Below are positions 33,201-44,244 of a DNA stretch of 64,000 nt, in pieces. The notes beneath the pieces are model-generated. The model was not told where the DNA came from. It saw only the letters and a list, made by a program, of their open reading frames with translations, and searched no databases. The translations under genes were made by a program, and so were the position numbers. Within the stretch, counting starts at the first letter, position 1, and the number at the start of each line of letters is the position of its first letter. The DNA comes from Neostapfia colusana (taxonomy: Eukaryota > Streptophyta > Magnoliopsida > Poales > Poaceae): contig JASWHV010000018.1 in NCBI GenBank assembly GCA_030760725.1, positions 25,514,273 through 25,578,272 of the forward strand. Direction: 5' to 3'.

Positions 33201-34288
33201 GGACTTTGGGGCCTGTGTCGGTTGAGGACCGAGCCGTGTGCGGGCCTGTTGAACAAGCTAGAACAGTACCGAAGACCTACCGGCTATATGGGAACCGGGA
33301 AACTGATGTAACTCGGGTAGCTGGTTATTGAGGCATTGCCCGTCGTTCAGAGGGTAGGTTGAGAGCTTGAGGTGTAAATCGGCTGGCGGCACGGAGATGC
33401 GCGTGCAGAGACCTCTTGCTCGGGACGATGGGACCGGTTCAATATTTGGCTAACGGGTGAAAGGTAGTCGCGTACGGCGTCCGTGATGGTTGTTGTAGGC
33501 AACATCGAGTACGGGCGTACATGACGGGTTGTTCGGGTAACCCTGCAGGTGTAAATCGATTATAATCGCCGTCCCTCGCGGTCAGTGAGTACTACTTGTT
33601 CACTGTACCGTGACGTAGAAAGAACAGGCTAGTTACATGTTAAAATGTTGCTGATTGAAAGCTGGACATTGATTGTTAATGATATGCTGTAGCTTAGAGC
33701 TAACTAAAGTTCTTTTCAACTTTGGGCAAAGTACATGAGAGAAATGCGTTTCTTGTTTGATTGTGGCTATCTCATGTGCCTTAGCGTAAGGTTCTCCACA
33801 ACCTGCTGCTAAAACTTGAAAGTAAGGTTCTACTAATTAGGCGAGTCCTTGCAAATGATTTTTACCTCATGCAACCCATTACCCTCATGTAGAAGTTCCA
33901 TGTTTAGGTGAGACGGGTCAGACTTGTTGAGCCTTCGTGCTCACTGCTTGTGTTTGAAGCTTTTGCAGGGTTCTATGAGGAAGGGACTCCCGAAGAGGAG
34001 ACGGAACCCCAGGAGGGGAACCCCGTCGAGTGGGAGTCGTGCACGCCACAGAGTTAGTGTGCGTGTGTGCTAGCAAGGACACGTTCGAGGGCTGAACGTG
34101 CACTTGATGCTTAGTCTAAGCCCGCGAGTGTAGACTGAACTTATTTTGATGTAAACATGTTCATAAACTTGTTTATGTAATAAAACTTCCGCTTCTGCTT
34201 TGCACCTTTGACGTGTGTTATACGGTGCTGTGCAATGCAGCACCCCTCAGCGTGATCCTGGCTCGACAGGACCAAAGGGGTCGTGTCA
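30270..34288 (+). repeat. Tek-2 5' LTR
   Basis: The LTR starts TGTAAGGGCC and ends GTCGTGTCA. Its U3 is AT-rich to about 30900. A GC-rich, gene-leader-like block follows (30900-31170) with a donor-like CAGCAAGGTACTAG at 31163-31176 and an acceptor-like CCCTTTCTGTGTGCAG ending at 31429. A second GC-rich block is 31560-32095, and the rest is AT-rich. I see no strong TATA box; TTCTTAAGG near 31023 is the nearest. Relative to Tek-1 and the 3' LTR it lacks 18 bp near 33216. Confidence 0.94.
32819..34057 (+). other. Candidate two-exon acidic reading frame in the Tek-2 5' LTR
   Basis: Exon a is 32819-32899 and exon b is 33969-34057, separated by a 1069-bp AT-rich candidate intron. Exon a is preceded by TTCTTATATCATGTAG and followed by GCAAGC, a GC-type donor. 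Exon b is preceded by GAAGCTTTTGCAG. The joined frame is open for about 54 codons, rich in Glu, and ends in TAG at 34055-34057. The start of the frame upstream is unresolved. Confidence 0.42.
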
Positions 34289-34291
34289 GCG

Positions 34292-34303
34292 TGGTATCAG
34301 AGC
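34292..34303 (+). other. Tek-2 primer-binding site (initiator-Met tRNA)
   Basis: TGGTATCAGAGC lies three bases after the 5' LTR. Confidence 0.96.
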
Positions 34304-35788
34304 TCGCTTGAGGTTTAACACAGTACAAAGGTCTTCTTTTTCAAAATCCCGTGAGGAACGAGTTAGTAGCCCGTATAAGGATGTTATTAGTATATAGAAA
34401 GTGGCTTATTAACCTATTTGTTATGTCGGAAAAATCGTGCATCTCGGGACGTTCATGTCTTGGGGGATGCACGTAAGCGCTGTCCACCAGTGCGCACAAG
34501 CTGAAGGGTGGAGCCCCACGGGTGGCAGGTAACCCGACCCGCTTTAGTATCCTCTACGACTCTTCATGTCGTTTGGGGTATTCGAGCAACGTCTGTCCCT
34601 GGCGTGATTCATGCAACATGGGAGACCCTGTCACGTGGTCTGAAACGTGAACACGTAACTCAAGGCATGGTTGGCTTGAGAACATCCGGGCGAGTGATGA
34701 CGGCCGGGTGTACCAACTGTATGGATTCCGGGCTCGGTGTGCAGCCGAGTCTGATGATTGTTTGAGTTTCTGCAGGTAGCCTTACCACGAAACGGTAGAC
34801 GTGTAGCATCCATGTGCGAGTGACGAGTAGTGCCACTGAACTAACGAAGCCGGCTAAGTCCGGTATAGGTTTTTCCTTTGTGAGGACGTAGTACCGACAT
34901 AATCTGGGGACGCATCGACGTCACACCCAACTAAATGAACAACTTCATTTAAAAACTTGAAGGTGTTGATCCAAAGTAGTAAAACTTGATGTAACTCCTT
35001 CCCTTGTACAGGATATTCAAAGTTAACAAGTTTTCAACTTATAGGATGTTAAGGACAGAGCACTCTGTTTTTAGCTGAATCAAGGCTGAAGTTAATCAGA
35101 GGTTAGAGGTTGAGTTCTTTCGAGGTTGGGGTCGTATGATACATTTCTGGAAAGCGTTGGAAGATCTTTACAACTCTTCTGTTGAGGTCCAGAGGTGTTT
35201 CATCCCTTAACCACTCGAAAAATGCAGTAGAGTTGAAACTGTCCAGAAAACAGGACAGAGCAAAGACTCTCTGTAAACTCTCGGTAAATTATGCATAACT
35301 TCCTGCTTAAAAATCCAAAAATAGGAAATGAGGTACTTATGGAAAGCTTATGAGATGGGTTACGACTTTGTAACATAAAGTTTTTTCAGATTAGGAACAG
35401 AATTAACTGGGATTCTTGGATCAAATCAGTACCTAAGGCAGGGAGGTGCTGTCCAATTGTTTCCAGAAATTCTGTTAAATTTGACATCTCATAACCTTTG
35501 AACCAGGACAGATCTTAGGACAAGCAAATACTGGCTGGAAAGCTATTGAAGTTAGCTTCAACTTTGATGTTGAGCTCCAGGACTGGTCTTGCTTTTAACC
35601 TGGCCTAAATCAGGTTGATATGGAAACTGGTCAAGGCTGTCATGGGAACAGCAGATCAGCAGTCAAATTTGTTTAAAAATTTGAACTATGTTTCCAAGTG
35701 TTATGGGTTCAATGACATATTTTATGTTATAACTCAATGGTTTACTGTTTAAATAAATATTTGACATTTCTCAAATATATTTTTACAG
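34304..35788 (+). other. Tek-2 leader, with intron-like segment
   Basis: There is no gene in this 1.48-kb stretch. CTGCAGGTAGCC at about 34770-34781 is conserved in Tek-1. Downstream the sequence is AT-rich and ends ATATATTTTTACAG immediately before the upstream ORF ATG. This is consistent with an intron of about 1.0 kb (34776-35788) but not proven. Confidence 0.5.
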
Positions 35789-36733
35789 ATGGCAGCAGAT
35801 AAACAGTTGGAGAACGGGTGGGTAGTTTCCCACTGTTCTGACCGTAGCGGCTACCCGGAAGCATTGTGGCAAATGCTCCAATATTTTGGGTACAACCAGA
35901 TGCCGCAATACTTCGCCAAGGAAGAAGGTGAAGAGGGGAACAAGACGTGGATGATCCATGTCGAGGTTCCTGCAGGACCTACGCCACCCGGTTGGGTGCC
36001 ATTCACCGTCACGGTGAGAGGAAGACAACCGGAAGGGATGTGGCAAGTGGCAGCCCGTGACACTATGTCACGTTTCTGCCAACTACACGTGCAGGCTATG
36101 GAGGGAACTCCATACGCACTCGTTCCGGTGGAGGGACGAGCTCAGCATGTGTGGGAGGAGAGGTACCTGGAGGCAACAGACCCGAATTGCCCCAGGTACA
36201 ACCCCGCGGAGGCAAACCTCAGCCTCCAAATGAGGGCGGGAAACGCTGTGATGGACAGCCAAGCTGTTCATACGAAGCATCTCGCCACCAAGCTCAAGGA
36301 GAGCACAAGCCGTGGAGATCATTTTCAGAGTGCTCACAGCGCACTCCGCAATGTGCTCCTTCCGACGATCAAGCGACTGAATGAACAACACAATCAGTTG
36401 CGTCGTCTGAAGAAGGCAAAGAAGAAGAGCCGTGTTGACATCGCGGCGTTGCAAGAGCTGGTGCAGACCCTAACCCAGCAGAATGAGGACCTTGCTCAAG
36501 AGCGGGACGACGCTATTGAGGAAGGACAAGGCTGGGAAGAGGACTACAACCAGGCTATGGACGAGGTGCATGCATTGCAGGACCTCGTGCCCCCGGTATT
36601 GGGCGTACCGGTAGTCTTGGGTCTTCCAGCCATGGGGGAACCCGGAATGGGAGAAGAGGTCGTAGACCCCGAGTCACCAGCAGAGGTACCGGAGGAGGAC
36701 GACCCACAGGAGGCCGAGTTCTACTCCGAGTAG
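35789..36733 (+). CDS. Tek-2 upstream ORF (orf0-like): dsRNA-binding-like domain plus coiled coil and acidic tail
   Basis: A 314-codon open frame lies between leader and gag and is conserved in Tek-1. Residues ~22-100 run helix (PEALWQMLQYFGYNQMPQYF), charged loop, strand (WMIHVEVPAG), strand (WVPFTVTVRGRQ), then an Ala-rich helix (GMWQVAARDTMSRFCQLH). That order and the P-Y and AA positions resemble a double-stranded-RNA-binding domain, although the KKxAK lysine motif is absent. Residues ~190-275 are charged and probably coiled coil. The last ~25 are acidic (EVPEEDDPQEAEFYSE). From memory, an orf0 occurs here in rice RIRE3/RIRE8-type elements. RNA-binding is my inference; it could equally be a structural Gag accessory. 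Confidence 0.8.
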   Translation: MAADKQLENGWVVSHCSDRSGYPEALWQMLQYFGYNQMPQYFAKEEGEEGNKTWMIHVEVPAGPTPPGWVPFTVTVRGRQPEGMWQVAARDTMSRFCQLHVQAMEGTPYALVPVEGRAQHVWEERYLEATDPNCPRYNPAEANLSLQMRAGNAVMDSQAVHTKHLATKLKESTSRGDHFQSAHSALRNVLLPTIKRLNEQHNQLRRLKKAKKKSRVDIAALQELVQTLTQQNEDLAQERDDAIEEGQGWEEDYNQAMDEVHALQDLVPPVLGVPVVLGLPAMGEPGMGEEVVDPESPAEVPEEDDPQEAEFYSE

Positions 36734-37004
36734 GGGTTACGGTTGGCAAGTAGGGCAGCTAGGGTAGCGTAACCCAACTTTTGTAATCGGTGACATGTCG
36801 TGTAGACAGTAGCGTATGTATAGGTAGTGACGACATGAGCACGACTTCTCGGAGATCCGAGAATAATGTATCTTGTATAAAGTTTATGCTTTATCAATAT
36901 ATGTGAAGGTTGTGCAAGTTAATCATGCGTCGCTTCAATACCTACTGCTGTTTATGGAATTTTGAGTAAGACATGTGCTAATTGCTGCTGTGTTGAATTT
37001 CAGA
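36734..37004 (+). other. Tek-2 spacer between upstream ORF and gag
   Basis: The 271 bp have no ORF. A donor-like GTATGT is at 36814-36819, and GTGCTAATTGCTGCTGTGTTGAATTTCAG (split here as branch-point-like GTGCTAAT and acceptor TTTCAG) ends at 37003, one base before the gag ATG at 37005. The same signals are in Tek-1. Confidence 0.5.
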
Positions 37005-40000
37005 ATGACGCGTACTCGTGCCAACCCTGATGTTGGAGGTAGTAGCCAAGGGGGAGAGACCTCCCAACCACCTCCCGAGGACTCCTCGGGACAGCATCAG
37101 CAACAGCAACAGCAAACACCGCCACCGCCACTGCCAACGGTTACATTGGCCGACATTGTCGCGGCAATGGTGGGCTCGCATCAGCAGCACACAGAGTTGC
37201 TGCAGACTCTCATCGCCAATACGTCTCGCCTAGAGAGACGTCAAGATCGTGAGGAGCGCCAACAGAGCTCCTACTCTGACTTCCTGGCGACGCATCCCCC
37301 TGTATTATCAAGGGCGGATGAACCACTTGACGCGGACAACTGGCTCCGCGCCATAGAGATGAAGTTCGGGCTGCTCCAAATCAGCGAGCAGCGCAAGACT
37401 CAGTTCGCGGTCCAGCAGCTCCAAGGATCCGCGAGCGCGTGGTGGGCCAACTTCTGTGCTTCCCAGCCCACCGACCGAGTTATGACCTGGGCGGAGTTCC
37501 GAACGGCCTTCAGGGCCTATCATATACCGCCCGGTTTGATGAAGAGGAAGACGCAGGAGTTCCTACACCTGCAACAAGGGAGCCGGAACGCGCTGGAATA
37601 GTCCAGGGCGTTTAACGATCTCGCGCTATACGCGTCGTATCACGCGGATACAGACGAGAAGCGGCGAGACCATTTTTACCAGGGGCTTAACCCGCTCCTG
37701 AAGGACAAGTTGGCGATGTTCAATCGCGGCAGCCTCAACGACATCATTGATGCTGCGATTGTTCAGGAGGACTCCGGCAAGGAGTTGGCGGCGGCAGAGC
37801 GAAAGCGAAGCGCGCCGCAGAGCAGCGGAGAAGGAGGCGGTCCTTCTCAGAAGTTTCGGATGGTGAATCACCCACCATCAGGCCCACGCTGGCAACCACC
37901 ACAGCGGTCGATGCCGTTCCGCAGTCGGCCGTACTTTTCACCGGCATTCCGGCCGGCACTTCCAGCACCACCGCAACAACAACAGCAGCAGCGGGCGATG
38001 CCGCGTGCGTTTGCACCTCCGCAATGCATGCCGGGCTTTCGTCCACCGAGTACTCCACCAGCAGTGGCCACATGTTACAAGTGTGGTCGTCCAGGACACT
38101 TCGCGAGCAGTTGCCCGGAGAGGCAAGGCGGCGGAGTGGCACCACAGTTTCCGGGGAGGAATCAACCCCGGAACCCTACTAATGCGCGGCGGGCAAACCC
38201 TAGGCCCGGCACTGTCCACCAGCTTGCCATTGAGGACGTGCCGGAGGGCGAGCCAATCCTTGCGGGTATGTTCCAACTCCACCAGCATCCCGCTATAGTA
38301 CTGTTTGATTCAGGCGCCACGCATAATTTTATTAGCCAAGCTTTCATTGCTAAACACAGTTTGCCAATACTACCAACCGATAGTCCATATTTAATTTGTT
38401 CACCGGGTGGGAAGATTTCAGCAAGCGTAATGGTCTCCAAAGCACCATTATGCTTAGCGGGTAGAGTGTACCCCACGTCTCTCATTATCTTAGAGGGACA
38501 GAAGGTCGATGTCATCCTTGGGATGTCATGGTTAACCTGCCACGGCGCTGTTTTAGACACCGTCCTTCGAGTCGTGCACTTAAACTCAGAAGTGCACGGT
38601 TCTCACTCATTATTTCTGGACAGTCCAGAAATAAAACTTCCGAGTGTCTATCAAGCCACAACCGTCAGATTGGAAGACATTCCGGTGGTCCGAGAGTTCC
38701 CTGATGTATTCCCGGACGATTTGCCGGGGATGCCACCCGATAGAGAGGTGGAGTTCAAGATTGAACTTGCACCGGGAACCATGCCAATATCCCGAAGGCC
38801 GTACAAGATGGCTCCCAAGGAGTTGGCTGAACTGAAGACTCAGCTCACGGACCTTCTGGAGAAGGGTTTTATTAGGCCGAGCTCCTCCCCATGGGGTTGT
38901 TCGGCATTATTTGTCAAAAAGAAGGATGAGACGTTGCGGCTTTGCGTGGACTACCGTCCATTAAATGCCGTAACCATCAAGAACAAGTACCCGTTGCCAC
39001 GGATCGACATGTTGTTTGATCAGTTGGTCGAAGCAAAGATCTTTTCCAAGATGGATTTAAGATCCGGGTACCATCAGATTAAGATAAGGGCGGAGGACAT
39101 TCCAAAGACAGCTTTCTCGACAAGGTACGGACTTTATGAGTACCTGGTCATGTCCTTCGGCCTCACCAATGCTCCAGCTCACTTCATGTACTTAATGAAC
39201 TCGGTGTTCATGCCGGAGCTGGACAAGTTTAACGTGGTCTTCATCGACAACATCCTGGTATATTCCAAGTCGGAGGAAGATCACAAGAAACATCTGCGTA
39301 TAGTCTTGCAACGGCTGCGGGATCACAAGTTATACGCAAAATTCAGCAAATGCGAGTTTTGGATATCGCAAGTGCCTTTCCTCGGGCATATCATCTCAGC
39401 GGAGGGTATCGCTGTGGACCCGAGCAAGATCACGCAAGTGCTGAATTGGAAATCCCAGAGAACTGTTCATGAGGTACGGAGTTTCCTCGGACTCGCGGGA
39501 TATTATCGGAGGTTCATCCCGAACTTCTCGAAGATTGCCAAGCCAATGACAGAGCTGCTGAAGAAGGCTACCAAATATGTTTGGAGTCCAGCATGTGAAG
39601 CAGCATTCAAGGCTTTAGTCAAGCACCTGACATCAGCACCGGTTTTGGCGCAGCCAGACACAACAAAACCGTTCGATGTGTACTGCGACGCATCCGGCAT
39701 TGGGCTCGGATGTGTGCTGATGCAAGACCAAAGAGTGGTCGCGTATGGATCACGGCAGCTTAGGAACCATGAGCAGAATTATCCAACTCACGATTTGGAG
39801 CTCGCTGCCGTGGTACTTGCACTGAAGATGTGGAGGCACTACCTACTCGGTAACCTCGTACATTTATATACCGACCACAAAAGCCTCAAGTACATATTCA
39901 CTCAGAAGGAGCTGACCATGAGGCAACGAAGATGGTTAGAACTGATAAAGGATTACGAGATAGAGATCCTTTATCATCCGGGCAAAGCAAACGTAGTGGC

Positions 40001-41547
40001 AGATGCGCTGAGCCGCAAGTCACACGTCAATAATCTGACCATCACACCGTTGGAAGAGAGCGAACCACCACTCCATGTGATTCCACACGGAGCTCTCTAC
40101 AACCTTGCTTTGATCCCCACCATCCGTGAAGAGATAGCGGCAGCCCAGAAGAATGACAAGGGCATGTCACATTTACGGAGACGTATAGACAGTGGGGAGT
40201 TGAAATGTTTCCGGAAGAACGGAGACGGCGTCCTATGGTTCAAGAATCGGATCGTCGTACCCCGAAACCCGGAGTTACGGAAGAAAATCTTTGATGAGGC
40301 TCACTTATCAAAGTTTTCTATTCACCCCGGCAGCAACAAAATGTATCAAGAACTCAGAAGAAAGTTTTGGTGGACACGGATGAAGCGAGAGACTGCAAAA
40401 TACGTGTCCGAGTGTGATACATGTCGAAGGGTGAAGGCAGACAACATGCGGAAACCGGGACTGCTGCAACCACTGGGCATTCCTGTCTGGAAGTGGGAGG
40501 ACGTGAGCATGGATTTCGTCGTCGGTTTACCCACCACCTTACAGAAACATGATTCTGTGTGGGTGATCATCGATCGGCTCACCAAAGTTGCCCATTTCAT
40601 CCCGGTCAACACCAACTACAACGCCAAGAAGTACGCTGAACTGTACATCTCACGGATCCTATGCTTATACGGCGTACCCCGTACCATCATATCGGACCGG
40701 GGCACTTTATTTGTGTCCCGTTTTTGGGAGCAGCTACACGCTGCCTTGGGGACGAAGCTGATCCGTAGTTCAGCCTACCACCCGCAGACAGATGGACAAA
40801 CCGAGCGGGTAAATCAGATTCTAGAAGACATGCTACGAGCCTGCGCTATCAACCACGGCAAAAATTGGGATGATCACTTGCCGTTAGCCGAGTTCTCGTA
40901 CAACAATGGGTACCAAGCCAGCATCAAGATGGCGCCCTACGAGGCGCTATACGGAAGAAAATGCCGCACACCATTGAACTGGTGTGAGTCTGGCGAAAGG
41001 GTTACCTTCGGGATTGACCTTGTCAACAACGCGGAAGAAAAGGTTCGACTAATTCAAGCGAACCTAAAAGCCGCTCAATCCCGTCAGAAACAGTATGCGG
41101 ACCGGAGAAAGCGCCCATTACAATTCGAAGTTGGGGACCACGTATATCTACGGGTGTCTCCAATGAAGGGTGTAAATAGATTTGGGGTGAGGGGAAAGTT
41201 AGCACCCCGCTTCATCGGTCCATTCCAGATTACCGAAAGATTACCGGCTGAAATTACCAGAAGCACTTTCCGGTGTGCACGACGTCTTTCACATTTCCCA
41301 GCTGAGGAAGTGTCTCAAGCTATCAACTACCGTTCAGCTGGAAGACATTGAAGAACTGCAACCGGATCTCACCTATCGGGAGGAACCGGTGCAGATTATT
41401 GATGAAAAGGCCCGAACCACACGCAACCGTACGTTGTGGTTCTACAAGGTTCTATGGAGTAATCACTCCATGGACGAAGCGACATGGGAGAGCGAAGAAT
41501 TCCTTCGCACTAACTATCCCGACTTTTTCACGTCGCATATCCGGTAA
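37005..41547 (+). pseudogene. gag-pol: Tek-2 gag-pol polyprotein with chromodomain, inactivated
   Basis: One frame from MTRTRANPDVGG at 37005 holds gag, zinc knuckle CYKCGRPGHFASSCP (~356), protease LFDSGATH (~432), RT, RNase H (~889), integrase zinc finger and core (SMDF ~1167, ISDRG ~1228, TERV ~1265), then chromodomain (41275-41547 in a shifted frame). Three lesions show. A TAG at 37599-37601 replaces Tyr of Tek-1. The RT active site reads FIDN at residues 746-749 where Tek-1 has FIDD, removing a catalytic aspartate. About 14 bp are missing near 41240, shifting the frame before the chromodomain. The GAC-to-AAC change fits cytosine deamination on the other strand. Confidence 0.95.
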
Positions 41548-41598
41548 TTTTCCACCGTCCTCTCTCTCATTTTCACTTTATAATCTCGGGACGAGATT

Positions 41599-41616
41599 CT
41601 TTTAAGGGGGGAGGAA
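41599..41616 (+). other. Tek-2 polypurine tract
   Basis: The purine run AAGGGGGGAGGAA touches the TGTAAGGGCC of the 3' LTR. Confidence 0.85.
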
Positions 41617-42871
41617 TGTAAGGGCCTCAGTTTTTGACACACATTTGCAGTGTTCATCACCACACCACACACCTCATTTGATGAAGAATGATGAACACAA
41701 ATGAAGAGCAAGTAACAATTATCAACATGCTCATTAGAGAACAAACTTACACATTGCAAAAGTGGTATTTCCCACATGTGATATAGATGGGCTGGACATA
41801 TGGAAACTCCTACACTTTACTAAGGATGTCCATGCCAAGTTTCACCCAAATTTAAAACCTTTTTGAGGTCAGTTTGGGTATAGTTAGGAAGAGGGCAGTT
41901 TGAAACCATATTCAAATTCAAACTGTTTTTATCCAATGAATTTAAAAGTGGGGGGCATATTCTTACTCAGCACATTTTTGTGAGCTCACACACCAATTTT
42001 CACTCCATTTGGAGTTGATCTTGACATGAGCTAAGTGGGAGAAATTCAAACTTTATTTGAATTTCAAACTGAACTTGTGCTGAAATTCATTCAAACCAAA
42101 CCTCATTTGAACTTTGATCAATTCAAATGGCTCATGGGTGAATAATTTGAATTGCCAAGGGTAGTATGGGGTTCACTGTTTACAACAGTGATTAGGAGTA
42201 AATTTCAGAGGTTAAAACTGGAGGTGGGACCCACATGTCAGCCACTGCTCAGATCAAACCGACTGAGACTTTCTCACTCGGGTCGCCGAGCCGCAGCGGT
42301 GATCGCCACCGAGGCCAGCCGCCGCGCCACCAGCTGCTTGCCCACGCGTGGGCATGAGGCGGTGCAGAGCCTTCTTAAGGCGCCTGCCCCCTCCTCGGCC
42401 GAGGCACCACCGTTCTTCCCCGCAAGAACTCAGCGCCGGCCAAAAACTTCCGCAGCTCAGACTTGATCGGAGAACGCCGATCGCAGCTCCCTCCTTCCAC
42501 TCCAGAGCCCCAGAAAGGTACTAGAGACCTTCCTCCATCCTCCCCATTGCTAGAATTCGGTTGAAACCGATTGATATTGGCTGTGCCGAAAGATCAAAAT
42601 AGGAACTTGGAACCGCCGCACCTCAGGCTCTCGTGGACAGCCCAACCAGGGCGTTGTCACGCCCGAGCCAAGGCACCCTTGGACGCGCGGGTGACCGGTG
42701 CTGCTCATCCCCGAGCCACAGCTCGAGTGGTTGCTCACCAGCGGCGAATTTCCACTTTTCCCTTTCTGTGTGCAGAACGACCTTCGGGTACGGTTCTGTT
42801 TAATTCGTGCTCTAGAAAGGATTAGAGGGCCTCAGGCCGCTCTCACACGAGCTAGACACGGTAACGCACAA

Positions 42872-42952
42872 TTTGGCGGGGGGACTTCCCGAATGACCGT
42901 ACCGGGGAATTCTACCGTACTCCGTGCAGCTATGGTTGTTGATCCTGCGGAG
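42872..42952. other. ~80-bp insertion private to the Tek-2 3' LTR
   Basis: Between GTAACGCACAA and TCTTCACAACT the 5' LTR (31518-31540) and Tek-1 have a GTTG or GTTGC spacer, while this LTR has about 80 bp (starting TTTGGCGGGGGGACTTCCCG). Both LTRs are copied from one template, so it entered after insertion or by exchange with another copy. The source is unknown. Confidence 0.75.
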
Positions 42953-44244
42953 CCTTCTTCACAACTCTGGGCCGGAGAACCTCTGTGCCCGGCGTAATTT
43001 AAGGTCTACTAATGGCGGAACGAACGGGCGGCATCGGGCGCACGGTGAGGACCTATTTCGGGCCTTCCCCTAGCTGCCTCGAGCTCATGTCGACCTTCTC
43101 TGAGGTCCACTGATGCTCCCCGACCGATTTCCCAAGTAGCTGAGGTGCTAGGGTAGTCAGCCGACATGGCTGAAATCGTTCTGAGGTGGCGGCTCGTCGC
43201 CGACCATGCTCCGGCCATTGTCATGAGCAGCTAACCCTATAATCCTGTTCCCCGAGTAAAAGTAGGCAGGGGCGGCCAGAATCGAGAAGTTTGGAGCTGT
43301 ACAGCAGCCGGCGGCGAGCTCTCCGGCGAGATCCCTCGGCGGCGGGGCGCGGGTGTCGCGAGGTTGAAGAAGGGGGTGGACCCCAGCTGTCAGCGGCCGA
43401 TATTTTGAATCGGGATCCGGCTGCGGCCAGGATCGGGTGTGCTGGCGCGCAAAATCCTTGTGGGCCGCGATGTGCCATCGCCTAGGCGTGCGACGCGTGT
43501 CCCCTGGGCCCACGCGCGAGTTTAAACTTTTCCCCGATTTTCAGATTTCCTTCAAACTTCAAATCCTTATAACTTTGGCTAGAAAGCTCCAAATTGAGTG
43601 AACTAAATTTTGCTGGATTCAGCTCTCTGAGTACTTTCCAGAAAATCAAGTTTCACTTCATGAAATTCCTTATTTCTCCAGAATTAATTCCTTAAAGTTT
43701 AAATTGTTAGGAATTTTAACTGGAGAATCCTTTGGAGGAAAATCCTGAAATTTTGCTGAGATGTTCACCAAAATATCCTTGAACTACCATAAAAATTTCA
43801 GATCCATTTGAGCTCATTTAATCCACCTAATGGTGTGATTAGTGAAACTGTTCCAGAGAAAATAGAAAATGTTCAGAAACATTTTCAGAATTTTCTCTGA
43901 AATTGTTTAGCTCATATCTTTAGTTAGAGACATCCAAATTAAGTGAGACCAACTCCATTAGAACCCTCTGAAAATCTAGTTTTCAGAAAGTCATAGTTTG
44001 TCTCATGAAAATTCCTAGAACACCCTAAGAGTTCCAATTAAGGTCAAGGACATAATTATTTGTGGAGGGCTCAAATGAGCTTTGCTGCAACTAAAACTTG
44101 ACCAAGTCTCTGTTTAGGTTGTAACCAAGCCACAGTAAAAGTTTCACATTCATTAGGTCTGTCTAGCAAGGGTTATAGACTTCACAACTTCAAAGTTAAT
44201 ACAAATGCATTTAAATTGATACATATGTTTCTTATATCATGTAG

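Noticed and set aside
34292..34303. tRNA-like sequence TGGTATCAGAGC
   Set aside because: Only the 12-nt primer-binding complement is present, with no cloverleaf around it.
37710..41351. Tek-2 1213-codon frame as a separate gene starting at 37710
   Set aside because: It is in the same frame as gag from 37005, separated only by the TAG at 37599. The start is an artefact of the stop.
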